The translations under genes and the position numbers were made by a program. Source: Parashewanella hymeniacidonis (lineage in GTDB: Bacteria; Pseudomonadota; Gammaproteobacteria; Enterobacterales; Shewanellaceae). Taken from it: a stretch of 38,428 nucleotides of DNA. The first letter of the stretch is position 1; every line of letters starts with the position of its first letter. The notes beneath the pieces are model-generated. The model saw nothing but the letters and a program-made list of their open reading frames with translations. It was not told the origin of the DNA and ran no database searches. The stretch is from positions 1-38,428 of the forward strand of contig NZ_JAFEUN010000035.1 in NCBI RefSeq assembly GCF_016900895.1. The letters are read 5' to 3'. Positions 6,995 to 15,997 of this stretch are shown here, one piece after another.

Positions 6995-7047
6995 TTGACA
7001 AAATAACAAATCTAATTGATAATCATTATCAATTAGATTTGTTATTT
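6995..7047 (+). promoter_or_regulatory. Consensus promoter overlapped by a 47-bp perfect palindrome with a Fur-box core
   Basis: TTGACA (6995-7000), a 17-bp spacer and GATAAT (7018-7023) make a near-ideal sigma-70 promoter. Positions 7001-7047 form a perfect inverted repeat, 23 bp per arm around C7024. Its centre TTGATAATCATTATCAA closely matches the Fur consensus GATAATGATAATCATTATC. The core covers the -10 box, so iron-loaded Fur would repress. The gene starting at 7061 is the obvious target. The divergent lipoprotein start is about 95 bp away, and I see no good promoter for it here. Confidence 0.8.
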
Positions 7048-7060
7048 GTGGATTAAAAAC

Positions 7061-7375
7061 ATGTTTTGGTTAATCGTAGCTCTAGTGGTAGGCAGTATGA
7101 CAGTAATTTGGATGCCGCAACCTAGTGCTGTAACTAAAAACATTCATCCTTTCTTAAAACTAGATGCAAAAGTCATTAAAAGCTTAGTGACACTTTCAGT
7201 AGCGGGTATAATTCTTTGTGCTGTATTCACCATTAATCAGCCATCAATAAAGAGTTTTACTGCGATATTTTTCATGGTTACAGCGAGTTTTGTAGCCGTT
7301 CCGCGTTTACATCGATTTATTCTTCCATGTGCTTTAACAACGGCAGTATTGGTTATTGCTATGGTTGCTCAATAA
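7061..7375 (+). CDS. Small inner-membrane protein, predicted Fur-regulated
   Basis: The 104-residue product from ATG 7061 (MFWLIVALVVGSMTVIW) has four hydrophobic segments: the N terminus, VTLSVAGIILCAVFTI, FTAIFFMVTASFVAV and CALTTAVLVIAMVAQ. An earlier TTG at 7046 would lie inside the palindrome and is less likely. I do not recognise the family. The Fur-type operator immediately upstream suggests expression under iron limitation, hence a possible role in metal or haem handling. That is inferred only from the operator. Confidence 0.7.
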   Translation: MFWLIVALVVGSMTVIWMPQPSAVTKNIHPFLKLDAKVIKSLVTLSVAGIILCAVFTINQPSIKSFTAIFFMVTASFVAVPRLHRFILPCALTTAVLVIAMVAQ

Positions 7376-7473
7376 AGCATCAACAATAAACTCATTTTAA
7401 TTTGTAATAGGTTTTCCCATTAATATTGGTTTTGTTAGACTAAAACAAAATAACAATTCAATACAGATTAAAA

Positions 7474-7803
7474 ATGAATTCAGATAGCAATGTTTCTTTA
7501 GTTTATAGCACTGATACTGGCCGCATAAAATCGGACCCTGTAAAAGCCTCTGCGCCTTCATCTGACGGGATAGTCAGAATTCATAAAGAAAGCAAAGGCA
7601 GAAAAGGTAAAGGTGTGTCTATAATTAAAGGACTTGGCCTCGAAGAGAAAGAGTTAAAGACTCTCGCTCAAAAGCTAAAGAAGCAGTGTGGGTGTGGTGG
7701 CACTGTTAAAGATTTTAATATCGAAATGCAAACAGATAACCGTGAAACATTAAAAGGGCTTTTAGAGAAGCAAGGTTTCATCGTTAAGTTAGCAGGCGGT
7801 TAA
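7474..7803 (+). CDS. yciH: YciH, SUI1/eIF1-like translation factor
   Basis: The 109-residue protein has a disordered start and a SUI1 domain from about residue 32: [33 protein letters not shown] and the final [14 protein letters not shown], all hallmarks of bacterial YciH. YciH resembles eukaryotic eIF1, binds the 30S subunit and has been linked to start-site fidelity or stress-time translation inhibition. It is followed at 22 bp by yqgE. Confidence 0.93.
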   Translation: MNSDSNVSLVYSTDTGRIKSDPVKASAPSSDGIVRIHKESKGRKGKGVSIIKGLGLEEKELKTLAQKLKKQCGCGGTVKDFNIEMQTDNRETLKGLLEKQGFIVKLAGG

Positions 7804-7825
7804 GCAGTTATTAATCGGAGTTCCT

Positions 7826-8389
7826 ATGGACAGTTTGCAGAATTATTTTCTGGTTGCGATGCCAGAACTGGACGGCACTTTCTTTGAAAGAAGTGTCATT
7901 TTCATCTGTGAGCACGATGAAAAAGGTGCAATGGGGATTATTATTAATCGTCCCATTGGTATTGAAGTGAGTGATCTATTAGAGCAAATGGATCTTTCAG
8001 CACAAACATTACTTCACTCTGCAGTTAAAGACTCTCCTGTACTTGTTGGAGGCCCAGTCAGTCCTGACCGTGGTTTTGTTTTGCATTCCAATCAAAATGG
8101 TTGGACGAACAGCTTATCAGTTTCAGATGACCTTATGATCACGACCTCTCGTGATGTGTTAAGCGCAATGGGGAAACAAAAGGGACCAGATAACTTTATT
8201 GTGGCTCTTGGTTATGCTGGCTGGAGTAAAGATCAGCTTGAAGAGGAAATTTCGAGTAACTCTTGGCTTACGATCCCAGCGACCTCAGAAATTATGTTTG
8301 ATATTGAACCAGAAAAGCGTTGGCAAATGGCGACAACGTCACTTGGGTTTGAATCTTGGCAAGTTTCTTCTCAAGTAGGACATTCTTAA
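7826..8389 (+). CDS. yqgE: YqgE/AlgH family protein (UPF0301)
   Basis: The 187 residues fit the family. Conserved elements are [20 protein letters not shown] at residues 6-25, [32 protein letters not shown], and [20 protein letters not shown] ribosome site (CGGAG) precedes the ATG. AlgH was named for an effect on alginate regulation in Pseudomonas, but its biochemical role is unsettled. Adjacency to ruvX is widely conserved. Confidence 0.95.
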   Translation: MDSLQNYFLVAMPELDGTFFERSVIFICEHDEKGAMGIIINRPIGIEVSDLLEQMDLSAQTLLHSAVKDSPVLVGGPVSPDRGFVLHSNQNGWTNSLSVSDDLMITTSRDVLSAMGKQKGPDNFIVALGYAGWSKDQLEEEISSNSWLTIPATSEIMFDIEPEKRWQMATTSLGFESWQVSSQVGHS

Positions 8390-8465
8390 ACGAATTATTT
8401 CCTACGCAACAAAACCAACATATAATACTGCTCTAATTTTGCAGTATTTTTTTATAGGTTAAATA

Positions 8466-8888
8466 ATGTCAATAACAGTGTTGGGTTTTGATTTTGGTAC
8501 AAAAAGCATTGGTATTGCAGTTGGGCAAAGTATTACTTACCAAGCCTCACCCGAAACAGCTGTAAAAGCCAATGATGGGATTCCAAATTGGGATGTTATT
8601 GAAACGATCATAAAAAAATGGCAACCGGATTTATTTGTTGTGGGACTGCCATTAAATATGGATGGAACTGAGCAGCCATTAACTCAAAGAGCCAAAAAAT
8701 TTGCCAATCGATTACATGGTCGTTTTGGCATTAAAGTCGAGTTGCAAGACGAGCGATTAACGACCACGGATGCAAAAGCTCGATTGTTTGAACTCGGTGG
8801 ATACAAAAAGCTCGCTAAAGATCAAATTGACTCAGTTTCAGCTGTTCTTATTGTAGAAAGCTATTTTGAAAATCAGTATCAAACATAA
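8466..8888 (+). CDS. ruvX: Putative pre-16S rRNA nuclease RuvX/YqgF
   Basis: A 140-residue RNase H-fold protein. [13 protein letters not shown] gives the first catalytic Asp. [18 protein letters not shown] is the conserved second strand and loop. [12 protein letters not shown] (from about residue 93) is the YqgF signature, and [16 protein letters not shown] carries the last Asp. The enzyme is implicated in 16S rRNA 5' maturation. Its 3' end overlaps the end of a convergent unknown gene by 10 bp. Confidence 0.95.
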   Translation: MSITVLGFDFGTKSIGIAVGQSITYQASPETAVKANDGIPNWDVIETIIKKWQPDLFVVGLPLNMDGTEQPLTQRAKKFANRLHGRFGIKVELQDERLTTTDAKARLFELGGYKKLAKDQIDSVSAVLIVESYFENQYQT

Positions 8889-9649
8889 TTTAACTTATTA
8901 GGATCATCATAAACTGCTTCTACTGTTACTGGGCAATCACCACAATCCAATCCTTGATTAAATAGTTGCGAAAATCGTGCTTTTGATTGAGGGTTGGTGC
9001 TATATTGACGAACAATCAGTTTTATATGCGCATTGTTTTCAGGTACTCTAAATTGCATATCGTGCCCCTTATTTTCTAATAAAACTTGTTTTCCGAACTC
9101 TAGCTCTACATCTCTCTCTGTTGCTCCTAAATCAAATTGATCCCAAGAAATACCTCCGAATTTAAATTTACGAACATCATTAGGCTCGTTACTTAAATGA
9201 CTTACTGATGCAACGTAAACTCCTCGATCATTTTGTACTAAGCGAAAACTTGGTTTAATTGTTTCTAAGTCACCCCAATATTCACCGCGCATAAAGACAT
9301 GAGAATGTTCGAGAGGTTTAAAAAAATTCGTTGTGACGGGGTTATTGGTTTTTAAAATTGATGTTAGATGCTCGGTGTTATTGTCAGTACTAGAGCCTAC
9401 AAAATCATTTTTTCTTAATCGTCCTGAGTTACCAAAAAAATTAACAACATCGGAGCTACTAAAAAGTGGGCTAGCGTCAAAGAAATAATCCTGAGGAGAG
9501 CTTGGTGTGGGACCTTGATAAGTAAAATGAAATTTTCCAGAACTAGTTGATTCAATTCCACTTTTCAATGCTTCAAGCTCTTCGGCTTTCACCCCAAAAT
9601 AGCGGGAATCATGACTCTCACCAGTTAGATGGACATTACTGTAAGACAT
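8879..9649 (-). CDS. Hypothetical protein, 256 residues
   Basis: I do not recognise it. There is no signal peptide or membrane helix. The first third is rich in Ser, Phe and Asn ([20 protein letters not shown]). The rest has beta-like alternation ([40 protein letters not shown]) and ends with paired cysteines ([11 protein letters not shown]). It runs convergent to ruvX, overlapping its stop by 10 bp, and breaks the common ruvX-pilT adjacency together with hemH. It may be an acquired, lineage-specific gene. Confidence 0.5.
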   Translation of the reverse strand: MSYSNVHLTGESHDSRYFGVKAEELEALKSGIESTSSGKFHFTYQGPTPSSPQDYFFDASPLFSSSDVVNFFGNSGRLRKNDFVGSSTDNNTEHLTSILKTNNPVTTNFFKPLEHSHVFMRGEYWGDLETIKPSFRLVQNDRGVYVASVSHLSNEPNDVRKFKFGGISWDQFDLGATERDVELEFGKQVLLENKGHDMQFRVPENNAHIKLIVRQYSTNPQSKARFSQLFNQGLDCGDCPVTVEAVYDDPNKLNYV

Positions 9650-9798
9650 AACATAAACCTAATAATATAAAGCTATTTGATTTATGCTACGCCTGCAATT
9701 CAGTGTGTATAGTGAAAGAGTGTTAATGAATATTAATAATAGAGAAACGTTTAACTTAAGCCATTGATTGAAAATTCTATCTTAAAAGATTAATTATT

Positions 9799-10809
9799 TT
9801 AATTTTGCTTTACGAGGTTCGCCATCATTTCGATATGCAGCGGATCATCGTTTAAAGCATCAATATAGCGATAGTGTTTTCCGCCTGCTTCTTCGTATAT
9901 TTCACGGTTTTCTTGCTTAATTTCTTCAAGCGTCTCTAGGCAATCTGCGCTGAAAGCAGGGCAAATAATTGCTATATCATCAACACCGTCTTTAGCCAGT
10001 TGTTCTAGGGTTTCATCTGTATAAGGTGTTAGCCACTTCGCTTTACCAAAACGAGATTGGAAAGTGGTAATGTAGTCAGACTCTTCTAACCCTAATGATT
10101 CAACCACTAAGCGAGTCGTTTTTTTACAGAAGCAATAATACGGGTCACCAAGCTTTAAATTACGCTCAGGCATTCCATGATAGGACAATACTAGCTTCTT
10201 CGGTTTTCCATTTTTTTCAAAATCTTGATTAATCGAGTGTACCAAGGCTTTGATGTAATCTGGATGATCATGATAAGTGTTAATGAATCTTAAAGCTGGT
10301 AAATAGCGCCAAGTCATCAGCTCTTTTGCAATAGCATCAAAGCTAGAAGCTGTTGTCGGTGCAGCATACTGAGGATACAAAGGTAAAACGGTTATATCAT
10401 CAACGCCTGAGTCGTGCATTTGTTTTAATGTGCTAGCAATGGATGGGTTGCCATAGCGCATAGCGTAATGCACTTGAATATTTAGGTTCTGATCATCTAA
10501 CTCTTTTTGGAGTGCTTCAGCTTGTCTTCGAGTGATATCGAACAAAGGTGAACCAGCTTCAGTCCATATTTGTTTGTAGAGTGCAGCTGATTTGGCTGGA
10601 CGAGTTCGAAGAATAATGCCGTGAAGAATAATGCTCCAAACGATTTTCGGTATTTCAACGACTCTCGGGTCTGCTAAAAATTCAGCCAAATAACGTCTGA
10701 CGTCTTTTTTTGTTGGCGCATCCGGCGTGCCTAAGTTAATAAGCAAAACGGCCTTTGTGGCTCTTTTAGCATGACCTTGGTTTTTAGATAATCCTGCGAA
10801 CTTTGACAC
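9799..10809 (-). CDS. hemH: Ferrochelatase HemH
   Basis: HemH inserts ferrous iron into protoporphyrin IX, the last step of haem synthesis, as a peripheral inner-membrane or soluble enzyme. The 336 residues fit. VLLINLGTPDAPT is near residue 22. VLSYHGMPERN carries the catalytic histidine, PYYCFCKKT follows, and FQSRFGKAKWLTPYTDETLE and CPAFSADCLETLEEI are the other signatures. It stands alone, leftward, between the unknown gene and pilU. Confidence 0.97.
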   Translation of the reverse strand: MSKFAGLSKNQGHAKRATKAVLLINLGTPDAPTKKDVRRYLAEFLADPRVVEIPKIVWSIILHGIILRTRPAKSAALYKQIWTEAGSPLFDITRRQAEALQKELDDQNLNIQVHYAMRYGNPSIASTLKQMHDSGVDDITVLPLYPQYAAPTTASSFDAIAKELMTWRYLPALRFINTYHDHPDYIKALVHSINQDFEKNGKPKKLVLSYHGMPERNLKLGDPYYCFCKKTTRLVVESLGLEESDYITTFQSRFGKAKWLTPYTDETLEQLAKDGVDDIAIICPAFSADCLETLEEIKQENREIYEEAGGKHYRYIDALNDDPLHIEMMANLVKQN

Positions 10810-10967
10810 ACAACACCTTTAATATTGAGATTTTATTTTTTATCACTCGGATCTTACCGCAGTTATTACGGTAAGAACCAGAGTTGAGATCAATGAGTTT
10901 TGATTTATTCAGTTTAGAAACTGCCTTGTACTCACTTACCCAGTTCTTGCTAAGACGAGTTAATGTC

Positions 10968-12092
10968 TTAACCTAAGTCTAGTGTAACGCCATCCATAAA
11001 ACCTTCGTTTTGATTTTTTGAATCTGAACTATCCAACTTTATCATAAGTCTGAGATCATTGGCTGAGTCTGCATGATGGAGCGCATCTGCATAGCTGATT
11101 TCATCGCTTTGATAGAGTTTAAACAAAGCTTGGTCAAACGTTTGCATGCCTTGTTCTGTTGATTTAGCCATGGTTTCTTTAAGCAAGTGCAATTCATTCT
11201 TTGCAATGATGCTGGAAACTCGCGGTGTATTAATCAATACTTCAATGGCAGCCCGGCGTCCCATTCCATCAGCTCTTGGTACCAACTGTTGTGCCACGAC
11301 CCCTTTAAGGTTTAGTGATAAATCAAACAGTAATTGCTGATGTTTTTCTTTTGGCACTAGGTGCATGATACGGTCAAGTGCTTGGTTTGCATTATTAGCA
11401 TGCAATGTCGCTAGGCATAGGTGGCCAGTTTCAGCAAACGCTAAGGCGAACTCCATGGTTTCTTGTGAACGAATTTCACCGATCATAATTACATCAGGAG
11501 CTTGTCGAAGAGAGCTTTTAAGCGCTGCATCAAATGAGTCTGTATCGATACCAACCTCACGTTGTGTCACGATACTTTTTTTATGCTCATGAACAAACTC
11601 AACGGGATCTTCAATCGTAAGAATATGGCCGCGAGCGTGTCCATTTCGATGACCAATCAGAGCGGCAAGGGTAGTCGATTTACCCGTACCTGTACCACCG
11701 ACCATGATGAACAAGCCGCGTTTTGCCATAGCCAGTTCTTTTAATATTGACGGTAAACCTAGCGTGTCTGCATCAGGAATGTCCGTTTCAATACGGCGCA
11801 TAACACAACCTGGTGATTCCCGCTGCCAAAATGCGCTTACACGAAACCGCCCCATTTCTTTAGCAGAAAACGCAAAGTTACATTCTTTGGTTTTATGAAA
11901 CTCCTGTTTTTGAACATCCGTCATCAGGGATTCTACAAATTCTAATGATTGTTTAGTGTCATAGGGCGTTTCAGTTAATGGCCTTAATTCGCCATCAATT
12001 TTTGCACTTGGTGGAAAGCCTGCTGTTATAAACAAGTCTGAAGCCTTACGCTCCACCATAACTCTTAAAAATGGTCGAACATCCATATTCAA
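10968..12092 (-). CDS. pilU: Type IV pilus retraction ATPase PilU
   Basis: PilU is an accessory retraction motor working with PilT at the inner-membrane base of type IV pili. The 374 residues, the start MDVRPFLRVMVERKASDLF, the Walker A GGTGTGKSTTLAALIG and the Walker B region DVIMIGEIRSQETMEFALAF match PilU, with CLATLHANNANQALDRI downstream. Its ATG is three bases past the pilT stop, the usual pilT-pilU pair. Confidence 0.95.
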   Translation of the reverse strand: MNMDVRPFLRVMVERKASDLFITAGFPPSAKIDGELRPLTETPYDTKQSLEFVESLMTDVQKQEFHKTKECNFAFSAKEMGRFRVSAFWQRESPGCVMRRIETDIPDADTLGLPSILKELAMAKRGLFIMVGGTGTGKSTTLAALIGHRNGHARGHILTIEDPVEFVHEHKKSIVTQREVGIDTDSFDAALKSSLRQAPDVIMIGEIRSQETMEFALAFAETGHLCLATLHANNANQALDRIMHLVPKEKHQQLLFDLSLNLKGVVAQQLVPRADGMGRRAAIEVLINTPRVSSIIAKNELHLLKETMAKSTEQGMQTFDQALFKLYQSDEISYADALHHADSANDLRLMIKLDSSDSKNQNEGFMDGVTLDLG

Positions 12093-12095
12093 TCC

Positions 12096-13136
12096 TTAGA
12101 ACGTATTTGCTTGTTGATTCGGGCTTTTCGCTTTGGCTGTTTCATGGCTAATCACACCACGGTTCACCAATTGTTGTAATGCTTGTTCGAGTGTTTGCAT
12201 ACCGTGCGCCATACCAGTTTGTATTGCCGAGTACATCTGAGCAACTTTTGCTTCTCTAATCAGATTACGAATTGCTGGCGTGCCCAGCATAATCTCGTGG
12301 GCAGCTACACGGCCTCCACCTTCTTTTTTGAGTAGTGTTTGTGAAATAACGGCTTGCAGCGATTCAGAAAGCATGGTTCTCACCATATCTTTTTCAGACG
12401 CTGGGAATACGTCAATCACACGGTCAACAGTTTTTGCAGCAGATGTCGTATGCAAAGTACCAAAGACTAAATGGCCGGTTTCTGCAGCAGTCATTGCAAG
12501 GCGAATGGTTTCAAGATCACGCATCTCACCCACAAGAATGACATCAGGATCTTCACGCAAAGCGCTACGTAATGCATCGCTGAAACTGTGGGTATCACGA
12601 TGAACTTCACGTTGGTTAATCAGGCATTGCTTGTTGTCGTGAACAAATTCTATTGGGTCTTCAATAGTGAGAATATGATCTTTTTTATTCTCATTAATGT
12701 AATCAATCATTCCTGCGAGTGTTGTACTCTTACCTGAGCCAGTAGGCCCTGTTACAAGTACTAAACCACGGGGGAAATTAGATATTTTTTTGAAAATTTC
12801 AGGAGCACCTAATTGCTCTAGAGTTAGAATTTCACTCGGAATTGTACGGAATACCGCTCCTGCCCCACGATGCTGATTGAATGCATTAACACGAAAGCGA
12901 GCCAAATTAGGAATTTCAAATGAAAAATCAATTTCAAGGTGTTCTTCATAGTCTTTACGCTGCTTATCATTCATAATGTCGTAGACAAGACGTTGTACGT
13001 CAGCGTGTTCGAGAGCAGGCAAGTTAATTTTTCTAACTTCACCGTCGACACGAATCATTGGCGATACGCCAGCTGATAAGTGTAAATCTGATGCTTTATG
13101 CTTGACGCTAAAGGCTAAAAGCTCTGTAATTTCCAT
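12096..13136 (-). CDS. pilT: Type IV pilus retraction ATPase PilT
   Basis: PilT hexamers power pilus disassembly for twitching motility and DNA uptake. The 346 residues begin MEITELLAFSVKHKASDLHL. Walker A GPTGSGKS is at residues 130-137. The Asp box (LTIEDPIEFVHDN), the Walker B region (LREDPDVILVGEMRD) and the His box (TGHLVFGTLHTTSAAKTIDR-like) follow, with the C-terminal AIRNLIREAK important for retraction. It is divergent from yggS with only 31 bp between the two start codons. Confidence 0.97.
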   Translation of the reverse strand: MEITELLAFSVKHKASDLHLSAGVSPMIRVDGEVRKINLPALEHADVQRLVYDIMNDKQRKDYEEHLEIDFSFEIPNLARFRVNAFNQHRGAGAVFRTIPSEILTLEQLGAPEIFKKISNFPRGLVLVTGPTGSGKSTTLAGMIDYINENKKDHILTIEDPIEFVHDNKQCLINQREVHRDTHSFSDALRSALREDPDVILVGEMRDLETIRLAMTAAETGHLVFGTLHTTSAAKTVDRVIDVFPASEKDMVRTMLSESLQAVISQTLLKKEGGGRVAAHEIMLGTPAIRNLIREAKVAQMYSAIQTGMAHGMQTLEQALQQLVNRGVISHETAKAKSPNQQANTF

Positions 13137-13167
13137 AGTTTAAAATATTCCGTAGTATGATTCGCAT

Positions 13168-13857
13168 ATGATAACAGTTACTGACAATCTCGCTGAGATA
13201 AAACAGAAAATCAAAACCGCAGCAAACAAATTTTGCCGAGATCCGCAAGCGATTACGCTTTTGGCTGTCAGTAAAACAAAACCCTGTACTGATATTATAA
13301 CGGCTTACCAAGCAGGGCAACGACAGTTTGGTGAGAATTACGTTAAAGAAGGCGTAACGAAAATCAATGAGTTGAAGTCTTCTTGTCCTGAAGCAATATG
13401 GCATTACATTGGACCACTGCAATCGAATAAAACGAAAGATGTAGCGGAACACTTTGATTGGATGCACACTGTAGATAGACTGAAAATTGCTAAGCGTTTG
13501 AATAAACAGCGATTGCAAGGTGCCAATCCGCTTCAAGTTTGTATTCAAGTTAATATTAGCGGTGAAAACTCAAAATCGGGTATTAATGTTGAGCAGCTCA
13601 ACGAGCTTGCATTAGAAATAGACCAACTACCCAACTTAACGTTACGTGGAATAATGGCAATACCGAGTCAGCCTGGCAATAAAAAGAAACTGAAACAAGA
13701 ATATATTGAGATAAAACATGTATTTGAAGCGCTACAGCAACGTCATAATGCTGTAGATACGTTATCGATTGGAATGAGTCAAGATCTTGAGTTAGCCATC
13801 GAAAGCGGTTCAACCATGGTTCGCATAGGTAGTGCGATTTTTGGTTCAAGAAATTAG
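13168..13857 (+). CDS. yggS: Pyridoxal phosphate homeostasis protein YggS
   Basis: A 229-residue PLP-binding protein of the YggS/PROSC family, which buffers free pyridoxal phosphate. TLLAVSKTKPC carries the PLP-binding lysine near residue 36. GQRQFGENYVKEG, WHYIGPLQSNKTK, RGIMAIPS and LSIGMSQDLELAIESGSTMVRIG are the expected signatures. The start aligns with family members, so the 31-bp gap to pilT is real. It heads the conserved yggS-proC-yggT-DUF4426 run. Confidence 0.96.
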   Translation: MITVTDNLAEIKQKIKTAANKFCRDPQAITLLAVSKTKPCTDIITAYQAGQRQFGENYVKEGVTKINELKSSCPEAIWHYIGPLQSNKTKDVAEHFDWMHTVDRLKIAKRLNKQRLQGANPLQVCIQVNISGENSKSGINVEQLNELALEIDQLPNLTLRGIMAIPSQPGNKKKLKQEYIEIKHVFEALQQRHNAVDTLSIGMSQDLELAIESGSTMVRIGSAIFGSRN

Positions 13858-13918
13858 CCCTTGTAAATCATAAGAACGACCAAATATTAATAACTAAGAG
13901 ATACCCTTTGAGTTGAAG

Positions 13919-14737
13919 ATGAAAAAAAGCAAAATCTGTTTTATTGGCTCTGGCAACATGACCAGAAGCATTGTAAGTGGCTTAGTGAAAAGTGGTTATC
14001 CTACCAAGCTTATTGAAACAACAAATCCAAGTGTAGAGAAACTCAATGCCATGCAGGCTGATTTTGGGGTTAACGTATCCCACGATAATGTCGCAGCTTG
14101 TTATTCAGCGAACATTATTGTGTTATCAGTAAAGCCTCAAATGATGGAAACGGTTTGTAACAAGTTAAGTCACCTAGATTTATCAGAAAAGCTTATTATC
14201 ACGATTGCAGCGGGCATTCCGGCAAACCGATATCAAGATTACTTCAAGCAACCAGTTAAGGTTGTCAGAACCATGCCAAATACACCAACTCAAATAGGTA
14301 TTGGTGTAACAGGCATTTTTGCTGATGAAAGTATTTCAGAATCAGAAAAGTTGGAATGTGAACAGATCATGCAGACCGGTGGCGAAGTGGTTTGGGTAAA
14401 CAAAGAATCAGAATTAAACCAAGTGATAGCACTTGCAGGGAGTTCTCCTGCTTATTTCTTTATGTTTGTCGAATCTATGCTTGATGCTGCTGAGAAAATG
14501 AATGTACCAGCGGATAAAGCCAGATTAATGGTACAGCAAGCGGCCTTAGGTGCTGCTGAGATGGTTAAACAAAACCCTGATTTAACGGCAGCTCAACTCA
14601 GAGAAAACGTTACTTCAAAAGGCGGTACTACGGCCCAGGCGATCAAAACCTTTGAAGAGGGTGGTTTAAGACAATTAGTAGACTCAGCCATGCAAAATTG
14701 TGTGAAAAGAGCTGAGGAAATGGAAAAACTTTTCTAA
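13919..14737 (+). CDS. proC: Pyrroline-5-carboxylate reductase ProC
   Basis: ProC makes proline from pyrroline-5-carboxylate with NAD(P)H. The start MKKSKICFIGSGNMTRSI at 13919 gives the Rossmann motif at residues 8-13 and a normal length of 272; the frame also allows a TTG six bases earlier. VVRTMPNTPTQIGIG and ALAGSSPAYFFMFVESMLDA are the signatures, and TSKGGTTAQAI is the C-terminal proline-binding motif. It lies 61 bp after yggS. Confidence 0.96.
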   Translation: MKKSKICFIGSGNMTRSIVSGLVKSGYPTKLIETTNPSVEKLNAMQADFGVNVSHDNVAACYSANIIVLSVKPQMMETVCNKLSHLDLSEKLIITIAAGIPANRYQDYFKQPVKVVRTMPNTPTQIGIGVTGIFADESISESEKLECEQIMQTGGEVVWVNKESELNQVIALAGSSPAYFFMFVESMLDAAEKMNVPADKARLMVQQAALGAAEMVKQNPDLTAAQLRENVTSKGGTTAQAIKTFEEGGLRQLVDSAMQNCVKRAEEMEKLF

Positions 14738-14787
14738 ACTCAAACATAATCTATTGTTTAGATGATTTTAAAAGGCAACCTTGCGCT

Positions 14788-15336
14788 ATGAATGCATTTA
14801 ATTTTTTAATTAACACCGTTTTCGACTTATATTTAACCGTCGTAATTTTACGAATTTGGTTACAGTGGACTCGTGCAGATTTCTATAATCCATTTTCACA
14901 ATTTATTGTGAAAGCAACGCACCCGATTGTGGGGCCGTTAAGACGTGTACTTCCTTCTTTAGGTGGTTTTGATACAGCCTCCTTTGTTTTAGCTTTGTTG
15001 GTTGTCACCATAAAGATGGTTCTGCTATCTCTGATTTCAAGCAGTCCAATCGACCCATTAGCTATTTCACTCTTTTCTCTGGTATCAGTAGTAAAACATG
15101 CAGGGATGTTGTTGTTCTGGATGTTACTTTTACGTGCAATTCTGAGCTGGTTTAACCAAGGTTATAACCCATTTGTTATGATGCTTGGACAATTAACTGA
15201 ACCATTACTCGCACCAATCAGAAAAATTTTACCGCCTATGGGAGGGTTAGATTTATCGGTGATGGTAGTGATCATCTTGTTGAATTTCTTGAATATCCTA
15301 CTTGCTCAATACGTTCCTTTCTGGGCTATCATCTAG
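14788..15336 (+). CDS. yggT: YggT family membrane protein
   Basis: The 182 residues carry two tandem YggT repeats. Each has a membrane segment, then LRxWLQWTR or LRAILSWFNQGYNP, and then P.L.P.R..LP.LGG.D (PIVGPLRRVLPSLGGFDTAS; APIRKILPPMGGLDLS). The fold resembles CCB3-type proteins. A role in osmotic or ion stress has been suggested. The position after proC is conserved. Confidence 0.93.
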   Translation: MNAFNFLINTVFDLYLTVVILRIWLQWTRADFYNPFSQFIVKATHPIVGPLRRVLPSLGGFDTASFVLALLVVTIKMVLLSLISSSPIDPLAISLFSLVSVVKHAGMLLFWMLLLRAILSWFNQGYNPFVMMLGQLTEPLLAPIRKILPPMGGLDLSVMVVIILLNFLNILLAQYVPFWAII

Positions 15337-15344
15337 TGATTATA

Positions 15345-15393
15345 TTGAAAGGTAAGCAGATGGCTTACCTTTCAAACTACGATGGCCCATCTG
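15345..15393 (+). promoter_or_regulatory. Hairpin whose whole loop can pair downstream (candidate pseudoknot)
   Basis: TTGAAAGGTAAG (15345-15356) pairs perfectly with 15364-15375. The 7-nt loop CAGATGG (15357-15363) is fully complementary to CCATCTG at 15387-15393. It lies between the yggT stop and the DUF4426 start, in transcribed orientation, and lacks the T-run of a simple terminator. Confidence 0.5.
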
Positions 15394-15451
15394 CATTTTG
15401 CCCCTATTGTAATTGGGTATATACTGGATTAACGACTTAAACCATAGGTAT

Positions 15452-15892
15452 ATGACAATGCTTAGAAAATTTTGTGCTTTATTAGTGTTAGCGTTTAGCC
15501 TCACCGGTATTGCTCATGCAGAGCAAAAGGTCACTGTAGGCAACTTTGATATCCATTACATCGCATTTGGCAGTACATTTATTACACCCAAAGTAGCTCA
15601 AGCGTATGGAATCACTCGAAGCAAGAACGTAGGTATCATTAATATTTCAGTGCTGGATACCAAACAAAAAGGAAGCCCTGGCGTTCCTGTGCAAATCACA
15701 GGCATGCGTAAAAATTTAATGGATTCACATGTCCCATTAAATTTTAAAGAAGTAAAAGAAGGAAAAGCGGTCTACTACATTGCACAGGTTCCATACAATG
15801 AAGATGAAACTTTTAATTTCGATATTAATATTAAGTATAAAAAAGAGCTTAATACTAAATTGAAATTCAATCATAAGTTTTACGTAGAATAA
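15452..15892 (+). CDS. DUF4426 exported protein
   Basis: From ATG 15452 (MTMLRKFCALLVLAFSLTGI) the product has a Sec signal peptide with likely cleavage at AHA-EQK. The frame opens earlier with TTG, but that would bury the signal. The 120-residue mature domain, with GNFDIHYIAFGSTFITPKVA near its start, is the DUF4426 pattern of periplasmic proteins often found next to yggT and rdgB in Shewanella and Vibrio relatives. Its function is unknown. It is followed by a good terminator. Confidence 0.88.
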   Translation: MTMLRKFCALLVLAFSLTGIAHAEQKVTVGNFDIHYIAFGSTFITPKVAQAYGITRSKNVGIINISVLDTKQKGSPGVPVQITGMRKNLMDSHVPLNFKEVKEGKAVYYIAQVPYNEDETFNFDINIKYKKELNTKLKFNHKFYVE

Positions 15893-15911
15893 AATCTCTT
15901 CTGCAATTTTT

Positions 15912-15936
15912 AAGGCTCCGTATGGAGCCTTTTTCG
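15912..15936 (+). terminator. Rho-independent terminator of the yggS-proC-yggT-DUF4426 run
   Basis: AAGGCTCC (15912-15919) and GGAGCCTT (15924-15931) pair around GTAT, followed by TTTCGTTTT. It sits 20 bp after the DUF4426 stop and separates that transcript from rdgB. Confidence 0.88.
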
Positions 15937-15997
15937 TTTTGACTTTCGAACTCGCACCAGTATGATTGCAGCCATCAAATATTGGGAGTTGTTTTCT

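Noticed and set aside
10853-10875. Hairpin CTTACCG/CGGTAAG downstream of pilU as a terminator
   Set aside because: The stem is 7 bp with a 9-nt loop, and no T-run follows directly on either strand, so it is not listed as a feature.
11146-12603. Plus-strand frames opposite pilU and pilT
   Set aside because: They are antisense shadows of strongly conserved coding sequence, without ribosome sites or recognisable domains.
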